Source: Schaalia odontolytica
Lineage (GTDB): Bacteria; Actinomycetota; Actinomycetes; Actinomycetales; Actinomycetaceae
Reading direction: 5' to 3'
Assembly: GCF_024584435.1 (NCBI RefSeq)
Contig: NZ_CP102197.1
Location: 2,325,596 to 2,389,595 of the forward strand
DNA length: 64,000 nucleotides
Shown: positions 1 to 10,277 of the stretch, one piece after another
How positions within the stretch are numbered: position 1 is the first letter of the stretch
How the letters are laid out: every line of letters begins with the position of its first letter
Translations under genes and position numbers: made by a program
The notes under the pieces: model-generated
The model's input: the letters and a program-made list of their open reading frames with translations, nothing else
Told to the model about the DNA's origin: nothing
Databases searched by the model: none

Positions 1-1
1 C

Positions 2-1906
2 CCGACGGCCGTTGATGCCTCAACGTCGACGCTGTCCTCGCCCTTCGGCACCGACGCGATCGTGGGCTCCCTGAACGAGGGCGAGCTCTGCGTTGCCGAA
101 CGCGACGTGTCGGGCCGCGCCTTCGCCTCCTACTTCTCGGGCAACATCATCCAGATCTGCCCGGTCGGCGCCCTCACCGCCGCCTCCTACCGTTTCCGAG
201 CCCGCCCCTTCGACCTCGTCTCCACGGCCGCCGTCACCGAGCACGACGCCTCCGGGTCGGCGATCCGCCAGGATATTCGCCGCGGCGAGGTCGTTCGCCG
301 GATGAGCGGCAACGACCCCGAGGTCAACGAGGAGTGGATTACCGACAAGGACCGCTTCGCCTTCGAATGGGACAAGGTTGACCGCCTGACGGTCCCGCTC
401 GTGCGCGAGAAGGGCGAGCTGGTTCCCACCTCCTGGTCCGACGCGCTGGACCGCGTGCGCGGGGGCCTTGAGCAGGCGGGTTCGTCCGTGGGCTTCCTGC
501 CCGGCGGGCACCTGACCTTCGAGGACGCGTGGGCGTGGTCCAAGTTCGCCCGCACGGTCGTGGGCAGCGACTCCATCGACTTCCGCTCCCGCCCCTCCAG
601 CGAGGAGGAGCGCTCCTTCCTGGCCTCCCACGTGGCCGGGACCGGCCTGGCCACCACGTACGCGGACCTCGAGAGCGCCGGACAGGTTCTCCTCGTCGCC
701 CTCGAACCCGAGGACGAGTGCGGCGCCATGTTCCTGCGCCTGCGCAAGGGAGTGCGCAAGTCGGGCCTCGCGGTCGCCTCGATCGCACCCTTCACCTCGG
801 CGGGATCGCGCAAGATGAACGCCCGAGTCCTGCACGCGGCCCCCGGCGCCGAACCCGCGCTCGTGGACGAGATCCGCGTCGGCGGACGATTCGACGACCT
901 CGCCGGTGCCCTCGCCGACGGCATCGTTCTCGTCGGCGAGCGCGCGGGCGCCACCCCCGGCCTGCTCTCCGCCGTCGTCGCCCTGGCCGAGCGCACGGGC
1001 GCGCGCCTCGCGTGGGTGCCCCGCCGCGCCGGCGACCGGGCCGCCGTCGAGGCCGGCCTGCTGCCGGGGCTGGCCCCCTTCGGCCGAGGAATCGACGAGG
1101 CCGGAGCCGCCTCCCTCGGGTGGGGCGATCTGCCCGAGCGCGGCCTGGACGCCTCGCAGATGATCGAGGCGGCGGCCTCCGGTTCCCTCGGTGCCCTCGT
1201 CGTCGGCGGCGTTGACGTGCGAGACTTCCCCGATCCGGCGCTCCTACGCCGCGCCCTCGACGAGGTCCCCTTCCTGGTATCCCTCGAGGTCCGCTCCTCC
1301 GAGGTGAGCGAACGCGCGGACGTCGTCCTTCCCGTGGCACCCGCGGTCGAGAAGAACGGCACGTACATCAACTGGGAGGGACGCCTGCGTCCCTTCGGCC
1401 AGGCTCGCTCGGCGACCTCCCTGACCGACCGCGATGTTCTCGTTCGACTGACCGAGGAGTTCGACGACGACTTGGGCGTCACCGCCCTGTCGGACCTGTA
1501 CGCCGAGGTCAACGCCCTCATGGATTGGGACGGCGAGCCGCAGGAGTTCGCGGCGGTTGCCCCGGCCGCGGCTCCCGCCCCGGAGCCGGGCCGCGTCCTC
1601 GTCGCCTCCCACAAGCCCATGATCGACGCCGGACGCCTCCAGGACGGAGCCCCGTGGCTGGCCGGATCGGCCCGACGCCCCGTCCTCCTGGCCTCCGCGG
1701 CCACGCTGGCCCGTGCCGGCATCGCCCCCGGGGCCGATGCGACGCTCGAGACTGAGCGCGGAAGCGTCACCCTTCCGGCCGCTATCGGCGACCTGCCCGA
1801 CGGCGTCGCGTGGGTTCCCGAATGCTCGGTCGGCTCCGTCCTACACGAGCGCCTCGGCGGTGTCGGCACCGTCGCGACGCTGCGCGCCACGCAGGAGGTG
1901 GCATGA
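2..1906 (+). CDS. nuoG: NADH-quinone oxidoreductase subunit G, 3' part
   Basis: Large Fe-S subunit of respiratory complex I (peripheral arm, cytoplasmic face), passing electrons from the NADH module toward NuoI. The reading frame is already open at the left edge, so the 5' end with the first Fe-S motifs is missing. The visible part begins at the end of the N-terminal Fe-S region (ICPVGAL followed by RARPFDL, as in NuoG) and continues through a molybdopterin-oxidoreductase-like domain of about 500 residues. The C-terminal half is rich in Ala/Pro. Its stop overlaps the nuoH start (ATGA at 1903-1906), which indicates translational coupling within the nuo operon. Identification is firm from the motif plus gene order. 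Confidence 0.93.
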   Translation, partial: PTAVDASTSTLSSPFGTDAIVGSLNEGELCVAERDVSGRAFASYFSGNIIQICPVGALTAASYRFRARPFDLVSTAAVTEHDASGSAIRQDIRRGEVVRRMSGNDPEVNEEWITDKDRFAFEWDKVDRLTVPLVREKGELVPTSWSDALDRVRGGLEQAGSSVGFLPGGHLTFEDAWAWSKFARTVVGSDSIDFRSRPSSEEERSFLASHVAGTGLATTYADLESAGQVLLVALEPEDECGAMFLRLRKGVRKSGLAVASIAPFTSAGSRKMNARVLHAAPGAEPALVDEIRVGGRFDDLAGALADGIVLVGERAGATPGLLSAVVALAERTGARLAWVPRRAGDRAAVEAGLLPGLAPFGRGIDEAGAASLGWGDLPERGLDASQMIEAAASGSLGALVVGGVDVRDFPDPALLRRALDEVPFLVSLEVRSSEVSERADVVLPVAPAVEKNGTYINWEGRLRPFGQARSATSLTDRDVLVRLTEEFDDDLGVTALSDLYAEVNALMDWDGEPQEFAAVAPAAAPAPEPGRVLVASHKPMIDAGRLQDGAPWLAGSARRPVLLASAATLARAGIAPGADATLETERGSVTLPAAIGDLPDGVAWVPECSVGSVLHERLGGVGTVATLRATQEVA

Positions 1907-3234
1907 TGACACTCGCACCCTTCGCAGTCCCGGAGTACTCCGCCGCGGACTTTAGTCACGAGACCTGGTGGCTCAGCCTCATCAAGGCCGTCTTCATCAT
2001 CGTCTTCCTGATCGCCAACGTGCTCATCGCCCTGTGGGTGGAGCGCCGAGGCCTGGGTCGCATGCAGACGCGTCCGGGCCCGAACGTGGCAGGCCCCCTG
2101 GGTCTCTTCCAGGCCTTCGCCGACGCCGGTAAGCTCCTCTTCAAAGAGGACATGTGGACCCGTCGGGCCGAGAGGTTCCTGTACTTCCTGGCCCCCGCGA
2201 TCGCCGCCTTCGCCGCGTTCAGCGTCTTCGCGGTCATCCCCATGGGACCCAACGTGAGGATCGCCGGCATCTCGACGCCCCTGCAGCTGACTGACATGCC
2301 CGTCGCCTCCCTTTACATTCTGGCCATGGCGTCGGTGGGCCTGTACGGCATCGTCCTCGGTGGTTGGTCGACCCGCTCGACCCTGCCCCTGTACGGCGCC
2401 GTGCGATCCACCGCCCAGGTCATCTCCTACGAGCTGGCCATGGGCCTGTCCCTCGTGAGCGTCTTCCTCATGTCGGGCTCCATGTCCACCTCGCAGATCG
2501 TCGCCGCCCAGGGACAGTTCTGGTGGGGCTTCACGCTCCTGCCGGCCTTCGTCATCTACTGCATCAGTGCCACCGGCGAGGTCAACCGACTGCCCTTCGA
2601 CCTTCCCGAGGCCGAGGGCGAGCTCGTCGCCGGACACATGACCGAGTACTCCTCGATGAAGTTCGGCTGGTACTACCTCTCCGAGTACGTCAATATGCTC
2701 AACGTCTCGGCCGTGGCCACCACGATGTTCTTCGGGGGCTGGCACGCGCCCTGGCCGCTGTCCCACGTCGAGTTCCTCAACTCCGGCTGGTGGGGCATGC
2801 TGTGGTTCTTCCTCAAGCTCTGGTTCTTCATGTTCCTGCTGGTGTGGACCCGCGCGACTCTGCTGCGCTTCCGCTACGACCAGTTCATGAACTTCGGGTG
2901 GAAGCGCCTCATGCCCATCGCCCTGGGATGGCTCGTGCTTGTCGCCCTCGTGCGCGGCATCACCCAGTTCGTTGAGGTTCCCACCCCCTACCTCTTCGGA
3001 GGAGTCGGGGTCCTCTTCCTCATCGCCCTGGTGATCATCTGGCTGACCGACAGGCCCGAACCCGAGCCGGTCCCGCCATCCGAGCGCGACTACACGGGCT
3101 TCGAGGACGGCTTCCCCGTCCCGCCCCTGCCCGGACAGACCCCCGTCGCCTCGCCGCGCGCCGCCGCCACCATTGAGGGCGAGCTGGCCACGGCCGGGGC
3201 ATCCGACAGCCCGAAGGAGAGCACCGATGAGTGA
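1903..3234 (+). CDS. nuoH: NADH-quinone oxidoreductase subunit H
   Basis: Membrane subunit at the junction of the peripheral and membrane arms of complex I, where quinone is bound. The 443-residue product has about eight hydrophobic segments and carries the NuoH hallmarks [15 protein letters not shown] near residue 47 and the acidic loop [20 protein letters not shown]. The C-terminus has a hydrophilic tail of about 60 residues after the last helix, a common actinobacterial feature. I chose the ATG at 1903, which overlaps the nuoG stop; a second ATG follows directly at 1906. A longer in-frame extension would overlap nuoG and is not needed. Confidence 0.95.
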   Translation: MMTLAPFAVPEYSAADFSHETWWLSLIKAVFIIVFLIANVLIALWVERRGLGRMQTRPGPNVAGPLGLFQAFADAGKLLFKEDMWTRRAERFLYFLAPAIAAFAAFSVFAVIPMGPNVRIAGISTPLQLTDMPVASLYILAMASVGLYGIVLGGWSTRSTLPLYGAVRSTAQVISYELAMGLSLVSVFLMSGSMSTSQIVAAQGQFWWGFTLLPAFVIYCISATGEVNRLPFDLPEAEGELVAGHMTEYSSMKFGWYYLSEYVNMLNVSAVATTMFFGGWHAPWPLSHVEFLNSGWWGMLWFFLKLWFFMFLLVWTRATLLRFRYDQFMNFGWKRLMPIALGWLVLVALVRGITQFVEVPTPYLFGGVGVLFLIALVIIWLTDRPEPEPVPPSERDYTGFEDGFPVPPLPGQTPVASPRAAATIEGELATAGASDSPKESTDE

Positions 3235-3880
3235 GAAGACCACCGACGAGGACATGCTCTTCGAGCACGACCCCAAGGGTGCGTTCGCCCAGTTCGTCGC
3301 ACCCATGGCCGGCTACGGCGTTACGCTGTCGTCCTTCTTCCGGCCCACCGTCACCGAGCAGTACCCCCGTGAACCCGCGCGAGTCATGCCCCGCTTCCAC
3401 GGACGTCACCAGCTCAACCGCTACGACGACGGCCTGGAGAAGTGCGTGGGCTGTGAGCTGTGCGCGTGGGCGTGCCCCGCCGACGCCATCTTCGTCGAGG
3501 CCGCCTCCAATACCCCCGACGAGCAGTACTCGGCGGGCGAACGCTACGGCCGCGTCTACCAGATCAACTACCTGCGATGCATCTTCTGCGGCATGTGCAT
3601 CGAAGCGTGCCCCACGCGGGCACTGACGATGACGAACGACTTCGAGATCGCCACGTACACGCGCGAGGACGACATCTACGAGAAGGAAGACCTGCTGGTT
3701 CCCCTCTCCGAGGGAATGCTCGCAGCGCCTCATCCCATGGTCGAGGGAAAGAACGACATCGACTACTACCGCGGGGAAGTCACCGGCCCCACCGCCGACC
3801 AGGTCGACTGGGTCGCGGCCCGCCGCCCAGACGACCCCTCCCTCAAGACGGTACGAGTCGCGCAGGAGGCACGCTCATGA
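3227..3880 (+). CDS. nuoI: NADH-quinone oxidoreductase subunit I
   Basis: Ferredoxin-like subunit of complex I that carries two 4Fe-4S clusters (N6a/N6b) and feeds electrons to the quinone site. The 217-residue protein shows both binding motifs: C73-x2-C76-x2-C79-x3-C83 ([12 protein letters not shown]) and C118-x2-C121-x2-C124-x3-C128 ([12 protein letters not shown]). Start ATG at 3227 overlaps the nuoH stop by 8 nt, and its stop overlaps the nuoJ ATG (ATGA). The length is somewhat above the typical 160-180 residues because of N- and C-terminal extensions usual in actinobacteria. Confidence 0.96.
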   Translation: MSEKTTDEDMLFEHDPKGAFAQFVAPMAGYGVTLSSFFRPTVTEQYPREPARVMPRFHGRHQLNRYDDGLEKCVGCELCAWACPADAIFVEAASNTPDEQYSAGERYGRVYQINYLRCIFCGMCIEACPTRALTMTNDFEIATYTREDDIYEKEDLLVPLSEGMLAAPHPMVEGKNDIDYYRGEVTGPTADQVDWVAARRPDDPSLKTVRVAQEARS

Positions 3881-4854
3881 ACCTGTCCATCGATTGGCCC
3901 CTCATGGAGTCAACGGGGGAGATCATCCTCTTCGTGTGCACGGCCATCGCCATGGTGGCGTGCGCCCTGGGGGTCCTCTTCTGCAAGAAGGCCGCCCACG
4001 CCGTCATCTGCATGGTCGGCGTCATGCTCGGCCTCGCGATCCTGTACATCGCCAATAGCGCTCCCTTCATGGGAGTCGCCCAGATCGTCGTGTACACGGG
4101 CGCCATCATGATGCTGTTCCTGTTCGTCATCATGCTCATCGGTATCGGCGCCTCCGACGACTACGTGCGTCAGAGCCGCGGGGCGATCGTCGGGTCCGTC
4201 CTCGGCGGGCTCGGGCTCGCTCTCATCATCGCGACGGCGATCGTGAAGTCCTCCCACGCCGCGCACGCCCCCAGCAAGGCAACCCCCACCTCCGACGAAC
4301 CGATCACCGACCTGGCGATCATGCTCTTCCAGGAGCACTGGCTGAGCATGGAGCTCGCCGGTGCCCTGCTCATCACGGCGGCCGTCGGCGCGATGCTGCT
4401 CACCCACTCCGATCGTCTGACCGCCAAGGCCGATCAGGCGCAGACCGCGCGCTCCAAGATGCGGGCCTTCGAAGAGAAGGGTGCGCGCATCGGTCAGCTT
4501 CCCGCCCCCGGCGTCTACGCCCAGTCGAATGCGGCGGACGTGCCGGCGCTCTCGGGCGAGACGCTCGGTCCCGTCGAGGAATCCGTGCCCCGCGTCCTGC
4601 GCGTACGCGGCCTGACCCGCACGATCGGCGAGGTCACCCCCGAGGTCTCCGCCCAGCTCACCCTCGCTCGCACCGATCGGGACGGCGCCTCCTCCGAGGC
4701 GGAGTCGCCCTACGCGATCGGGCGCACGCCCGACGTTCCCCGTTCCGGCTCCTTCGGGATGCCCGGCGCCACCGCGCCCACCGGACTGGCACAGCCCCAG
4801 CCTCGTCGCCGGCGCACAACCACCCCCACTGAGAAGAAGGAGGAGAGCAAGTGA
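3877..4854 (+). CDS. nuoJ: NADH-quinone oxidoreductase subunit J
   Basis: Membrane-arm subunit of complex I. The 325-residue product has five predicted transmembrane helices in the first 180 residues, including the conserved [15 protein letters not shown] helix that carries the family's pi-bulge region. The remaining roughly 140 residues form a hydrophilic tail rich in Pro, Ser, Thr and Arg that E. coli NuoJ (184 aa) lacks; similar tails are known in actinobacterial NuoJ. Overlaps of 4 nt on both sides (ATGA with nuoI, GTGA with nuoK) support coupled translation. Confidence 0.94.
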   Translation: MNLSIDWPLMESTGEIILFVCTAIAMVACALGVLFCKKAAHAVICMVGVMLGLAILYIANSAPFMGVAQIVVYTGAIMMLFLFVIMLIGIGASDDYVRQSRGAIVGSVLGGLGLALIIATAIVKSSHAAHAPSKATPTSDEPITDLAIMLFQEHWLSMELAGALLITAAVGAMLLTHSDRLTAKADQAQTARSKMRAFEEKGARIGQLPAPGVYAQSNAADVPALSGETLGPVEESVPRVLRVRGLTRTIGEVTPEVSAQLTLARTDRDGASSEAESPYAIGRTPDVPRSGSFGMPGATAPTGLAQPQPRRRRTTTPTEKKEESK

Positions 4855-5150
4855 GTCTCGCCTGGTACCTCATCCTTGCGGGTGTGCTGTTCGGAATCGG
4901 AGCGACGACGGTCCTCGTGCGCCGCAGCGCGGTCATCGCGCTCATGGGCGTCGAGATGATGCTCAACGCGGCGAACCTCGTCCTCGTGACGTTCTCGCGC
5001 ATCAACTCCAACATTGACGGCCAGATCATGGCGTTCTTCGTCATGGTCGTGGCAGCCGCCGAAGTCGTCGTCGGCCTGTCGATCATCGTGTCCATCTACC
5101 GTTCGCGCTCGACCACGAGCGTGGACGACCTGAACCTGCTGAAGAACTGA
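4851..5150 (+). CDS. nuoK: NADH-quinone oxidoreductase subunit K
   Basis: Small antiporter-related membrane subunit of complex I; 99 residues with three transmembrane helices, the standard size. The two buried glutamates required for proton translocation in this family are present as E35 ([11 protein letters not shown]) and E71 (AAAEVVVGL). GTG start at 4851 overlaps the nuoJ stop, and an AGGAGAG ribosome-binding site precedes it inside the nuoJ tail. Confidence 0.96.
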   Translation: MSLAWYLILAGVLFGIGATTVLVRRSAVIALMGVEMMLNAANLVLVTFSRINSNIDGQIMAFFVMVVAAAEVVVGLSIIVSIYRSRSTTSVDDLNLLKN

Positions 5151-5165
5151 AGGAGGACGTAACGC

Positions 5166-7142
5166 ATGACCACCTTCGTTTTTGCGCAGGCCGTTGGAGC
5201 CACCGACGTGGTTGCGGCCTCGGGGCCCGCATCCTACGCGTGGCTCCTCATCCTGATCCCGCTCGCCTCCTCCGGCCTTCTCCTGCTCCTGGGGCGGGCC
5301 TCGAACCGGTGGGGACACCTGCTGGCCACGGCAGCGTCGTGGGCGACCTTTATCGTCGGCGCGCTCATTGCCGCCCAGATGTGGAGCGCTCCCGAGAGCG
5401 CGCGCCGCTTTACCCAGACGCTCTTCACGTGGATCCCCGCCGGTGATTTCACCGTGAACTTCGGGCTGCTTGTCGATCCCCTCTCCATCACCTTCGTGAT
5501 CCTGGTGACCTTCGTCGGCTCGCTCATCCACGTCTACGCGATCGCCTACATGGCGCACGACCCGGCCAGGCGCCGCTTCTTCGCCTACCTGAACTTCTTC
5601 ATCGCGGCGATGCTGACGCTGGTCCTGGCCGACTCCTACGCCGGGCTCTTCGCCGGCTGGGAGGGCGTGGGCCTCGCATCCTACTTGCTCATCGGCTTCT
5701 GGAACCACGTTCCCGCCAACGCCGTTGCCGCGAAGAAGGCGTTCATCATGAACCGCGTGGGCGACATGGGCATGCTCATCGCCATGATGGCGATGGTCGC
5801 CTCCTTCCACTCGGTGACCTTCGCGGATGTGTCCTCGAAGGTCGCCTCGGTTCCGACCGCGTCCGCGACCGTCATCGGGTTCTTCCTGCTGGTCGCCGCC
5901 TGCGGTAAGTCCGCCCAGTTCCCCCTGCAGGCGTGGCTGGGTGACGCGATGGCCGGGCCGACGCCCGTGTCCGCGCTCATTCACGCCGCCACCATGGTTA
6001 CCGCCGGCGTCTACCTGATCGTCCGCTCCGGCGCGGTCTTCGTCGCCGCCCCCGTCGCCGCGACCGGCGTCGCCGTCATCGGCGCGATCACCCTGCTCTT
6101 CGGAGCGATCGTCGGCTCGGCCAAGGACGACATGAAGAAGGTCCTCGCGGCCTCCACCATGAGCCAGATCGGCTACATGATGCTTGGCGCCGGGCTGGGT
6201 CCCATCGGCTGGGCGTTCGCGATCTTCCACCTCTTCACCCACGGCTTCTTCAAGGCCCTCATGTTCCTGGGAGCCGGCTCCGTCATGCACGGCATGGGCG
6301 ACCAGGTCAACATGCGTCGCTTCGGTGCCCTGCGAGGCGCCATGAAGGTCACGTGGCTGACGTTCATGATGGGCTGGCTCGCCATCCTCGGCGTCCCGCC
6401 CCTGTCCGGCTACTGGTCGAAGGACAAGATCATCGAGGCTGCCTTCAGCGCCCACAGCTTCGGCAGCGCCGAGGCCGCGTGGGTCGGCTGGGTCTACGGA
6501 CTCGTCGCCCTGGTCGGCGCCGGGGTCACGGCCTTCTACATGTCGCGCCTCTTCTTCATGACCTTCCACGGCAAGGCCCGCTGGACCACCGAGGCCGAGG
6601 GAGCCGCCGTGCACCCCCACGAGTCCGGCCCCCTCATGACGGTCCCGATGATCGTCCTCGCCATCGGTGCGGTCCTCCTGGGCGGCGCGCTCTCCGTGGG
6701 TGACACCTTCATCAACTGGCTTGCTCCCGCGATCGGTCACGTCGAGCACGGCCACCCCGTCCTGAACGAGTACGTGATCCAGGGCGCGACCCTCGCCCTC
6801 GTGGTCGTCGGCGCGCTTGTCGCGTGGATGAAGTACAGTCGCGACGAGGTTCCCACCTCCGTTCCCGCCGGAAACGCCCTCACCGAGGCCGCCCGCCGCG
6901 ACCTCTACCAGGACACCGTCAACGAGACCCTGTTCATGATGCCCGCCAAGGGGCTGGTGACCGTCGCCAGAGTCGGGGACGCGAGCGCCATCGACGGTGT
7001 GCTTCGCGGCCTGGGGGGCGGCTCCCAGATGCTTGGGCGCGTCGTCGGAGTGACCCAGAACGGGCTCGTGCGCACGTACGCCGCCTACATTCTCGGCGGC
7101 GTCATCATCGCCCTGGCCATCGTCCTCGGATTCAGGCTCTAA
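5166..7142 (+). CDS. nuoL: NADH-quinone oxidoreductase subunit L
   Basis: Distal antiporter-like, proton-pumping subunit of complex I. The 658-residue, highly hydrophobic protein carries the NuoL/MrpA signature: the N-terminal proton-translocation region with GWEGVGLASYLLIGFW and the HAATMVTAGVYL segment. The C-terminal part provides the lateral helix that braces the membrane arm. AAGGAGG lies 9 nt upstream of the ATG, 15 nt after the nuoK stop. Confidence 0.96.
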   Translation: MTTFVFAQAVGATDVVAASGPASYAWLLILIPLASSGLLLLLGRASNRWGHLLATAASWATFIVGALIAAQMWSAPESARRFTQTLFTWIPAGDFTVNFGLLVDPLSITFVILVTFVGSLIHVYAIAYMAHDPARRRFFAYLNFFIAAMLTLVLADSYAGLFAGWEGVGLASYLLIGFWNHVPANAVAAKKAFIMNRVGDMGMLIAMMAMVASFHSVTFADVSSKVASVPTASATVIGFFLLVAACGKSAQFPLQAWLGDAMAGPTPVSALIHAATMVTAGVYLIVRSGAVFVAAPVAATGVAVIGAITLLFGAIVGSAKDDMKKVLAASTMSQIGYMMLGAGLGPIGWAFAIFHLFTHGFFKALMFLGAGSVMHGMGDQVNMRRFGALRGAMKVTWLTFMMGWLAILGVPPLSGYWSKDKIIEAAFSAHSFGSAEAAWVGWVYGLVALVGAGVTAFYMSRLFFMTFHGKARWTTEAEGAAVHPHESGPLMTVPMIVLAIGAVLLGGALSVGDTFINWLAPAIGHVEHGHPVLNEYVIQGATLALVVVGALVAWMKYSRDEVPTSVPAGNALTEAARRDLYQDTVNETLFMMPAKGLVTVARVGDASAIDGVLRGLGGGSQMLGRVVGVTQNGLVRTYAAYILGGVIIALAIVLGFRL

Positions 7143-7155
7143 GGGGTACACGACA

Positions 7156-8712
7156 ATGGAAAGTGCAATGGTTGCTGCTAACTTCCCGTGGCTGTCCGTC
7201 CTCGTGGCCGTTCCGGCCGCGGGCGCGGCCCTCCTCGGCTTCGTTCCGCCCCTGCGACGCGCCGCAGGACGCGTCCTCGCCCTCGCGTGTGCCCTCGTCG
7301 AGCTCGCGCTCGGCGTCGCCGCCGCCGTCACCGTCTTCGACTGGTCGGCCCCCGCCACGTACCAGGTGTACGAGAGCCACGAGTGGATCCCGCAGATGGG
7401 CATCACCTGGTCGCTGGGCGTCAACGCCCTCGGCCTGGTCATGATCCTCCTGGCCCTCGGTCTCGTCCCCCTCGTCCTCATCGCGGGATGGAACGAGGAG
7501 GAGGCCGACGATCGCGGAGCCTACCCGGCCCTCGTGCTGGCCCTCCAGGCGTTCATGGTCGTCATCTTCGCCGCCTACGACCTGGTGGTCTTCTACGTCG
7601 CCTTCGAAGCAATGCTCGTCCCCCTCTACCTGATGATCGGTCGCTACGGCACCGGGGAGGAGGCAGCTCGCCACAGGGCCGCCATGAAGTTCCTCCTCTA
7701 CTCGCTGTTCGGCGGCCTGGTCATGCTCGGTGGAATCCTCTTCCTGTGGGCCAGCGCGTCGCGCGCGGCGGACGGAGCCTCCACGTTCTTCCGCCTGGAC
7801 ACCCTCGCCTCGACCCTTCCCGGCGCGGCATCCTCCGTGCAGATGGTCGTCTTCGTGACCTTCATGGTTGCCTTCGCGATCAAGGCGCCCATGGTTCCGG
7901 TTCACACGTGGCTGCCCGACACGGCCGCCGTCGCGCGCCCCGGCACCTCCGTTCTGCTCGTGGGCGTGCTCGACAAGATCGGCACCTTCGGCATGATCAC
8001 GCTGTGCCTCCAGCTCACGCCCACCGCCTCGTCGCACGCGAAGTGGGTCATGTGCGTCCTCGCCGTCATCTCCATCGTGTGGGGCGGCCTGGCCGCCAAC
8101 GGCCAGAACGACATCATGCGCCTTGTGTCCTACACCTCGGTGTCTCACTTCGGTTTCATGGTCCTGGGAATCTTCATCGGATCGAACCTCGCCCTGGTCG
8201 GAGCCATGTTCTACATGGTGGCCCACGGCGTGTCGATCGCCGCGATGTTCCTGCTCTCGGGCTGGCTCGCGCGCCGCGGTGGTACGCAGGACATGCGCGA
8301 ATACGTCGGGATGCAGCGCGTCACGCCCGTCCTGGCGGGCCTGTGGCTCGTCTCGGGCCTGGCCTCGATCGCCCTTCCCGGCCTGTCGGGCTTTGTTCCC
8401 GAGTATCTGGTCCTCATGGGGACGTGGACGGTGAACGCGCCGCTGGCGCTCGTGGCCGTCATCGGTGTCGTGATCGCGGCCATGTACGTGCTCATGCCCT
8501 ACCAGCGCGTCTTCACCGGAGCGCCCGGCAAGGGCAAGGAGGAGCTGGTCGACCTTGGCGGTCGCGAACGAGGCGTGATGGCGCCGCTGGTCGTCGCGAT
8601 GCTCGTCCTCGGTATCTGGTCGGCCCCCCTCGTCGGAGCACTGACTCCGGTTGCTGATAGTTTCGGCCACCCGGCCACGGCGCCGGCCGCCGCTGAAGGG
8701 AGCGCACAGTGA
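7156..8712 (+). CDS. nuoM: NADH-quinone oxidoreductase subunit M
   Basis: Second antiporter-like proton-pumping subunit of complex I, 518 residues and about 14 transmembrane helices. The proton-channel region shows FEAMLVPLYLMIGRYG (key Glu) and PMVPVHTWLPD with a following Lys-containing helix, as expected for NuoM. Starts 13 nt after nuoL. The stop overlaps the GTG start of nuoN. Confidence 0.96.
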   Translation: MESAMVAANFPWLSVLVAVPAAGAALLGFVPPLRRAAGRVLALACALVELALGVAAAVTVFDWSAPATYQVYESHEWIPQMGITWSLGVNALGLVMILLALGLVPLVLIAGWNEEEADDRGAYPALVLALQAFMVVIFAAYDLVVFYVAFEAMLVPLYLMIGRYGTGEEAARHRAAMKFLLYSLFGGLVMLGGILFLWASASRAADGASTFFRLDTLASTLPGAASSVQMVVFVTFMVAFAIKAPMVPVHTWLPDTAAVARPGTSVLLVGVLDKIGTFGMITLCLQLTPTASSHAKWVMCVLAVISIVWGGLAANGQNDIMRLVSYTSVSHFGFMVLGIFIGSNLALVGAMFYMVAHGVSIAAMFLLSGWLARRGGTQDMREYVGMQRVTPVLAGLWLVSGLASIALPGLSGFVPEYLVLMGTWTVNAPLALVAVIGVVIAAMYVLMPYQRVFTGAPGKGKEELVDLGGRERGVMAPLVVAMLVLGIWSAPLVGALTPVADSFGHPATAPAAAEGSAQ

Positions 8713-10277
8713 ACGTCCTACCCATGGCTACCTTCGAGGCCCCCCAGGTCCACTGGCTGAGCCTCACACCGATCCTCATCGTCCTCGGCGGAGCGGTCCT
8801 GGGCATCCTCGTGGAGGCATTCGCCCCCGCGAAGGCCCGTCGCCCCATCGTCATCGCCCTCGCGGTTGCCGCGACGTGCGGCGCGGGTTCCGTTCTCGTT
8901 CTGCGCTGGGCGCCGGTCGTGGCCGCGCCGACCACGCTGGGGGAGTACATCGAGGATCCGCTCACCATCGCGGCGCAGTTCGTGCTGGCGGTCCTCGGGT
9001 TTGTCGCCGTGCTGGTGATGGCCGACCGGACGAGCGTCGGGGACGGGGCCTTCGCCGGCCAACCCTCGGACCGCCCCGATTCGGCGGCCGAGGAACTGAC
9101 CCAGCGCCACTCCTATCAGCGCTCCGAGATCTTCCCGCTGGCGCTGTTCTCCCTGGGCGGCATGATGATCTTCCCGGCGGCGGACAACTTCGTCACCCTC
9201 TTCGTCGCCCTCGAGGTCATGTCCCTGCCCCTGTACATCATGGCTGCGACGGCGCGCCGCCGCCGCCAGCTGTCCTTCGAGGCGGCGCTGAAGTACTTCG
9301 TGCTCGGCGCGTTCTCCTCCGGCTTCATGCTCATGGGCGCGGCCCTCCTCTTCGGGTTCTCCAACTCCCTGCGCATCTCGGCGCTGGGCAGCGCGATCTC
9401 GACGAACACGAACATGGACTGGATGGTCCTCGTCGGCGTGCTGAGCGTCATGGTCGGTCTCCTCTTCAAGGTGGGTGCGGCCCCGTTCCACGCGTGGACC
9501 CCGGATGTCTACACCGGGGCCCCGACCCCCGTGACCGGCTTCATGGCTGCCGCCGTGAAGGTCGCCGCTTTCGCCGCGATGGCTCGCTTCTACCAGGCCG
9601 TGGCTGCCTACCTGCAGTGGGACTTCCTGTACGTCTTTGCCGCCGTCGCGGTCCTGACGATCCTCGTGGGGACCTTCGCGGGTCTCGTCCAGGACGACGT
9701 CAAGCGCATGCTGGCCTACTCCTCGATCGCCCACGCCGGCTTCATCCTGATGGGCATTCTCGCGATCCAGAAGGGCGGCACGGGCCATGTGCTCTTCTAC
9801 ACGCTCGGATACGGCCTGGCGACCGTCGGTGCTTTCGCCGTGGTGACGCTGGTGCGCTCCTGCGATGCGGAGGGCAACGCCTTGGGCGAGGCGACAAGCC
9901 TGCGCAAGTGGGCGGGCATCGGCCGCACCAACCCGTGGATAGCGGCGTCGATGCTGGTGTTCCTGCTCTCGTTCGCGGGCATCCCGCTGACGGCCGGCTT
10001 CGTCGGCAAGTTTGTGATCTTCTCGGATGCCATCGCTGGCGGAGTCGGTTGGCTGGCGATCGTGGGCCTCGCGGCTTCGGCGATCACGGCGTTCTACTAC
10101 TTCCGTCTGGTGCGCCTGATGTTCTTCACCGCGCCCGGTGAGGAGACGGTCGTGGTCAAGTCCGAGGGCATGAGCGCCGTCGCGATCGTCGTGTGCGTTC
10201 TTGGTACGATCGCCCTGGGGGTCTTCCCCGGTCCCGTGTTGAGCCTCCTCGAAAAGATCGTCATACTGATTCCGTGA
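8709..10277 (+). CDS. nuoN: NADH-quinone oxidoreductase subunit N
   Basis: Third antiporter-like proton-pumping subunit of complex I, 522 residues. Family markers include FVALEVMSLPLYIM, KVGAAPFHAWTPDVYTGAPTPV and AYSSIAHAGFILMG. The GTG start at 8709 (GTGA overlap with nuoM) is preceded by AAGGGAGC. This is the last nuo gene; its stop TGA (10275-10277) is shared with the GTG start of the prenyl synthase gene. Confidence 0.96.
   Translation: MNVLPMATFEAPQVHWLSLTPILIVLGGAVLGILVEAFAPAKARRPIVIALAVAATCGAGSVLVLRWAPVVAAPTTLGEYIEDPLTIAAQFVLAVLGFVAVLVMADRTSVGDGAFAGQPSDRPDSAAEELTQRHSYQRSEIFPLALFSLGGMMIFPAADNFVTLFVALEVMSLPLYIMAATARRRRQLSFEAALKYFVLGAFSSGFMLMGAALLFGFSNSLRISALGSAISTNTNMDWMVLVGVLSVMVGLLFKVGAAPFHAWTPDVYTGAPTPVTGFMAAAVKVAAFAAMARFYQAVAAYLQWDFLYVFAAVAVLTILVGTFAGLVQDDVKRMLAYSSIAHAGFILMGILAIQKGGTGHVLFYTLGYGLATVGAFAVVTLVRSCDAEGNALGEATSLRKWAGIGRTNPWIAASMLVFLLSFAGIPLTAGFVGKFVIFSDAIAGGVGWLAIVGLAASAITAFYYFRLVRLMFFTAPGEETVVVKSEGMSAVAIVVCVLGTIALGVFPGPVLSLLEKIVILIP

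Noticed and set aside
187-3306. Very long minus-strand reading frame opposite nuoG-nuoI
   Set aside because: It lies antisense to well-identified nuo genes, has composition typical of a GC-rich shadow frame (runs of Gly, Arg, Pro, His) and no domain or ribosome-binding site. The same applies to the other long antisense frames, for example 4710-7481, 18674-21805 and 56311-59043.
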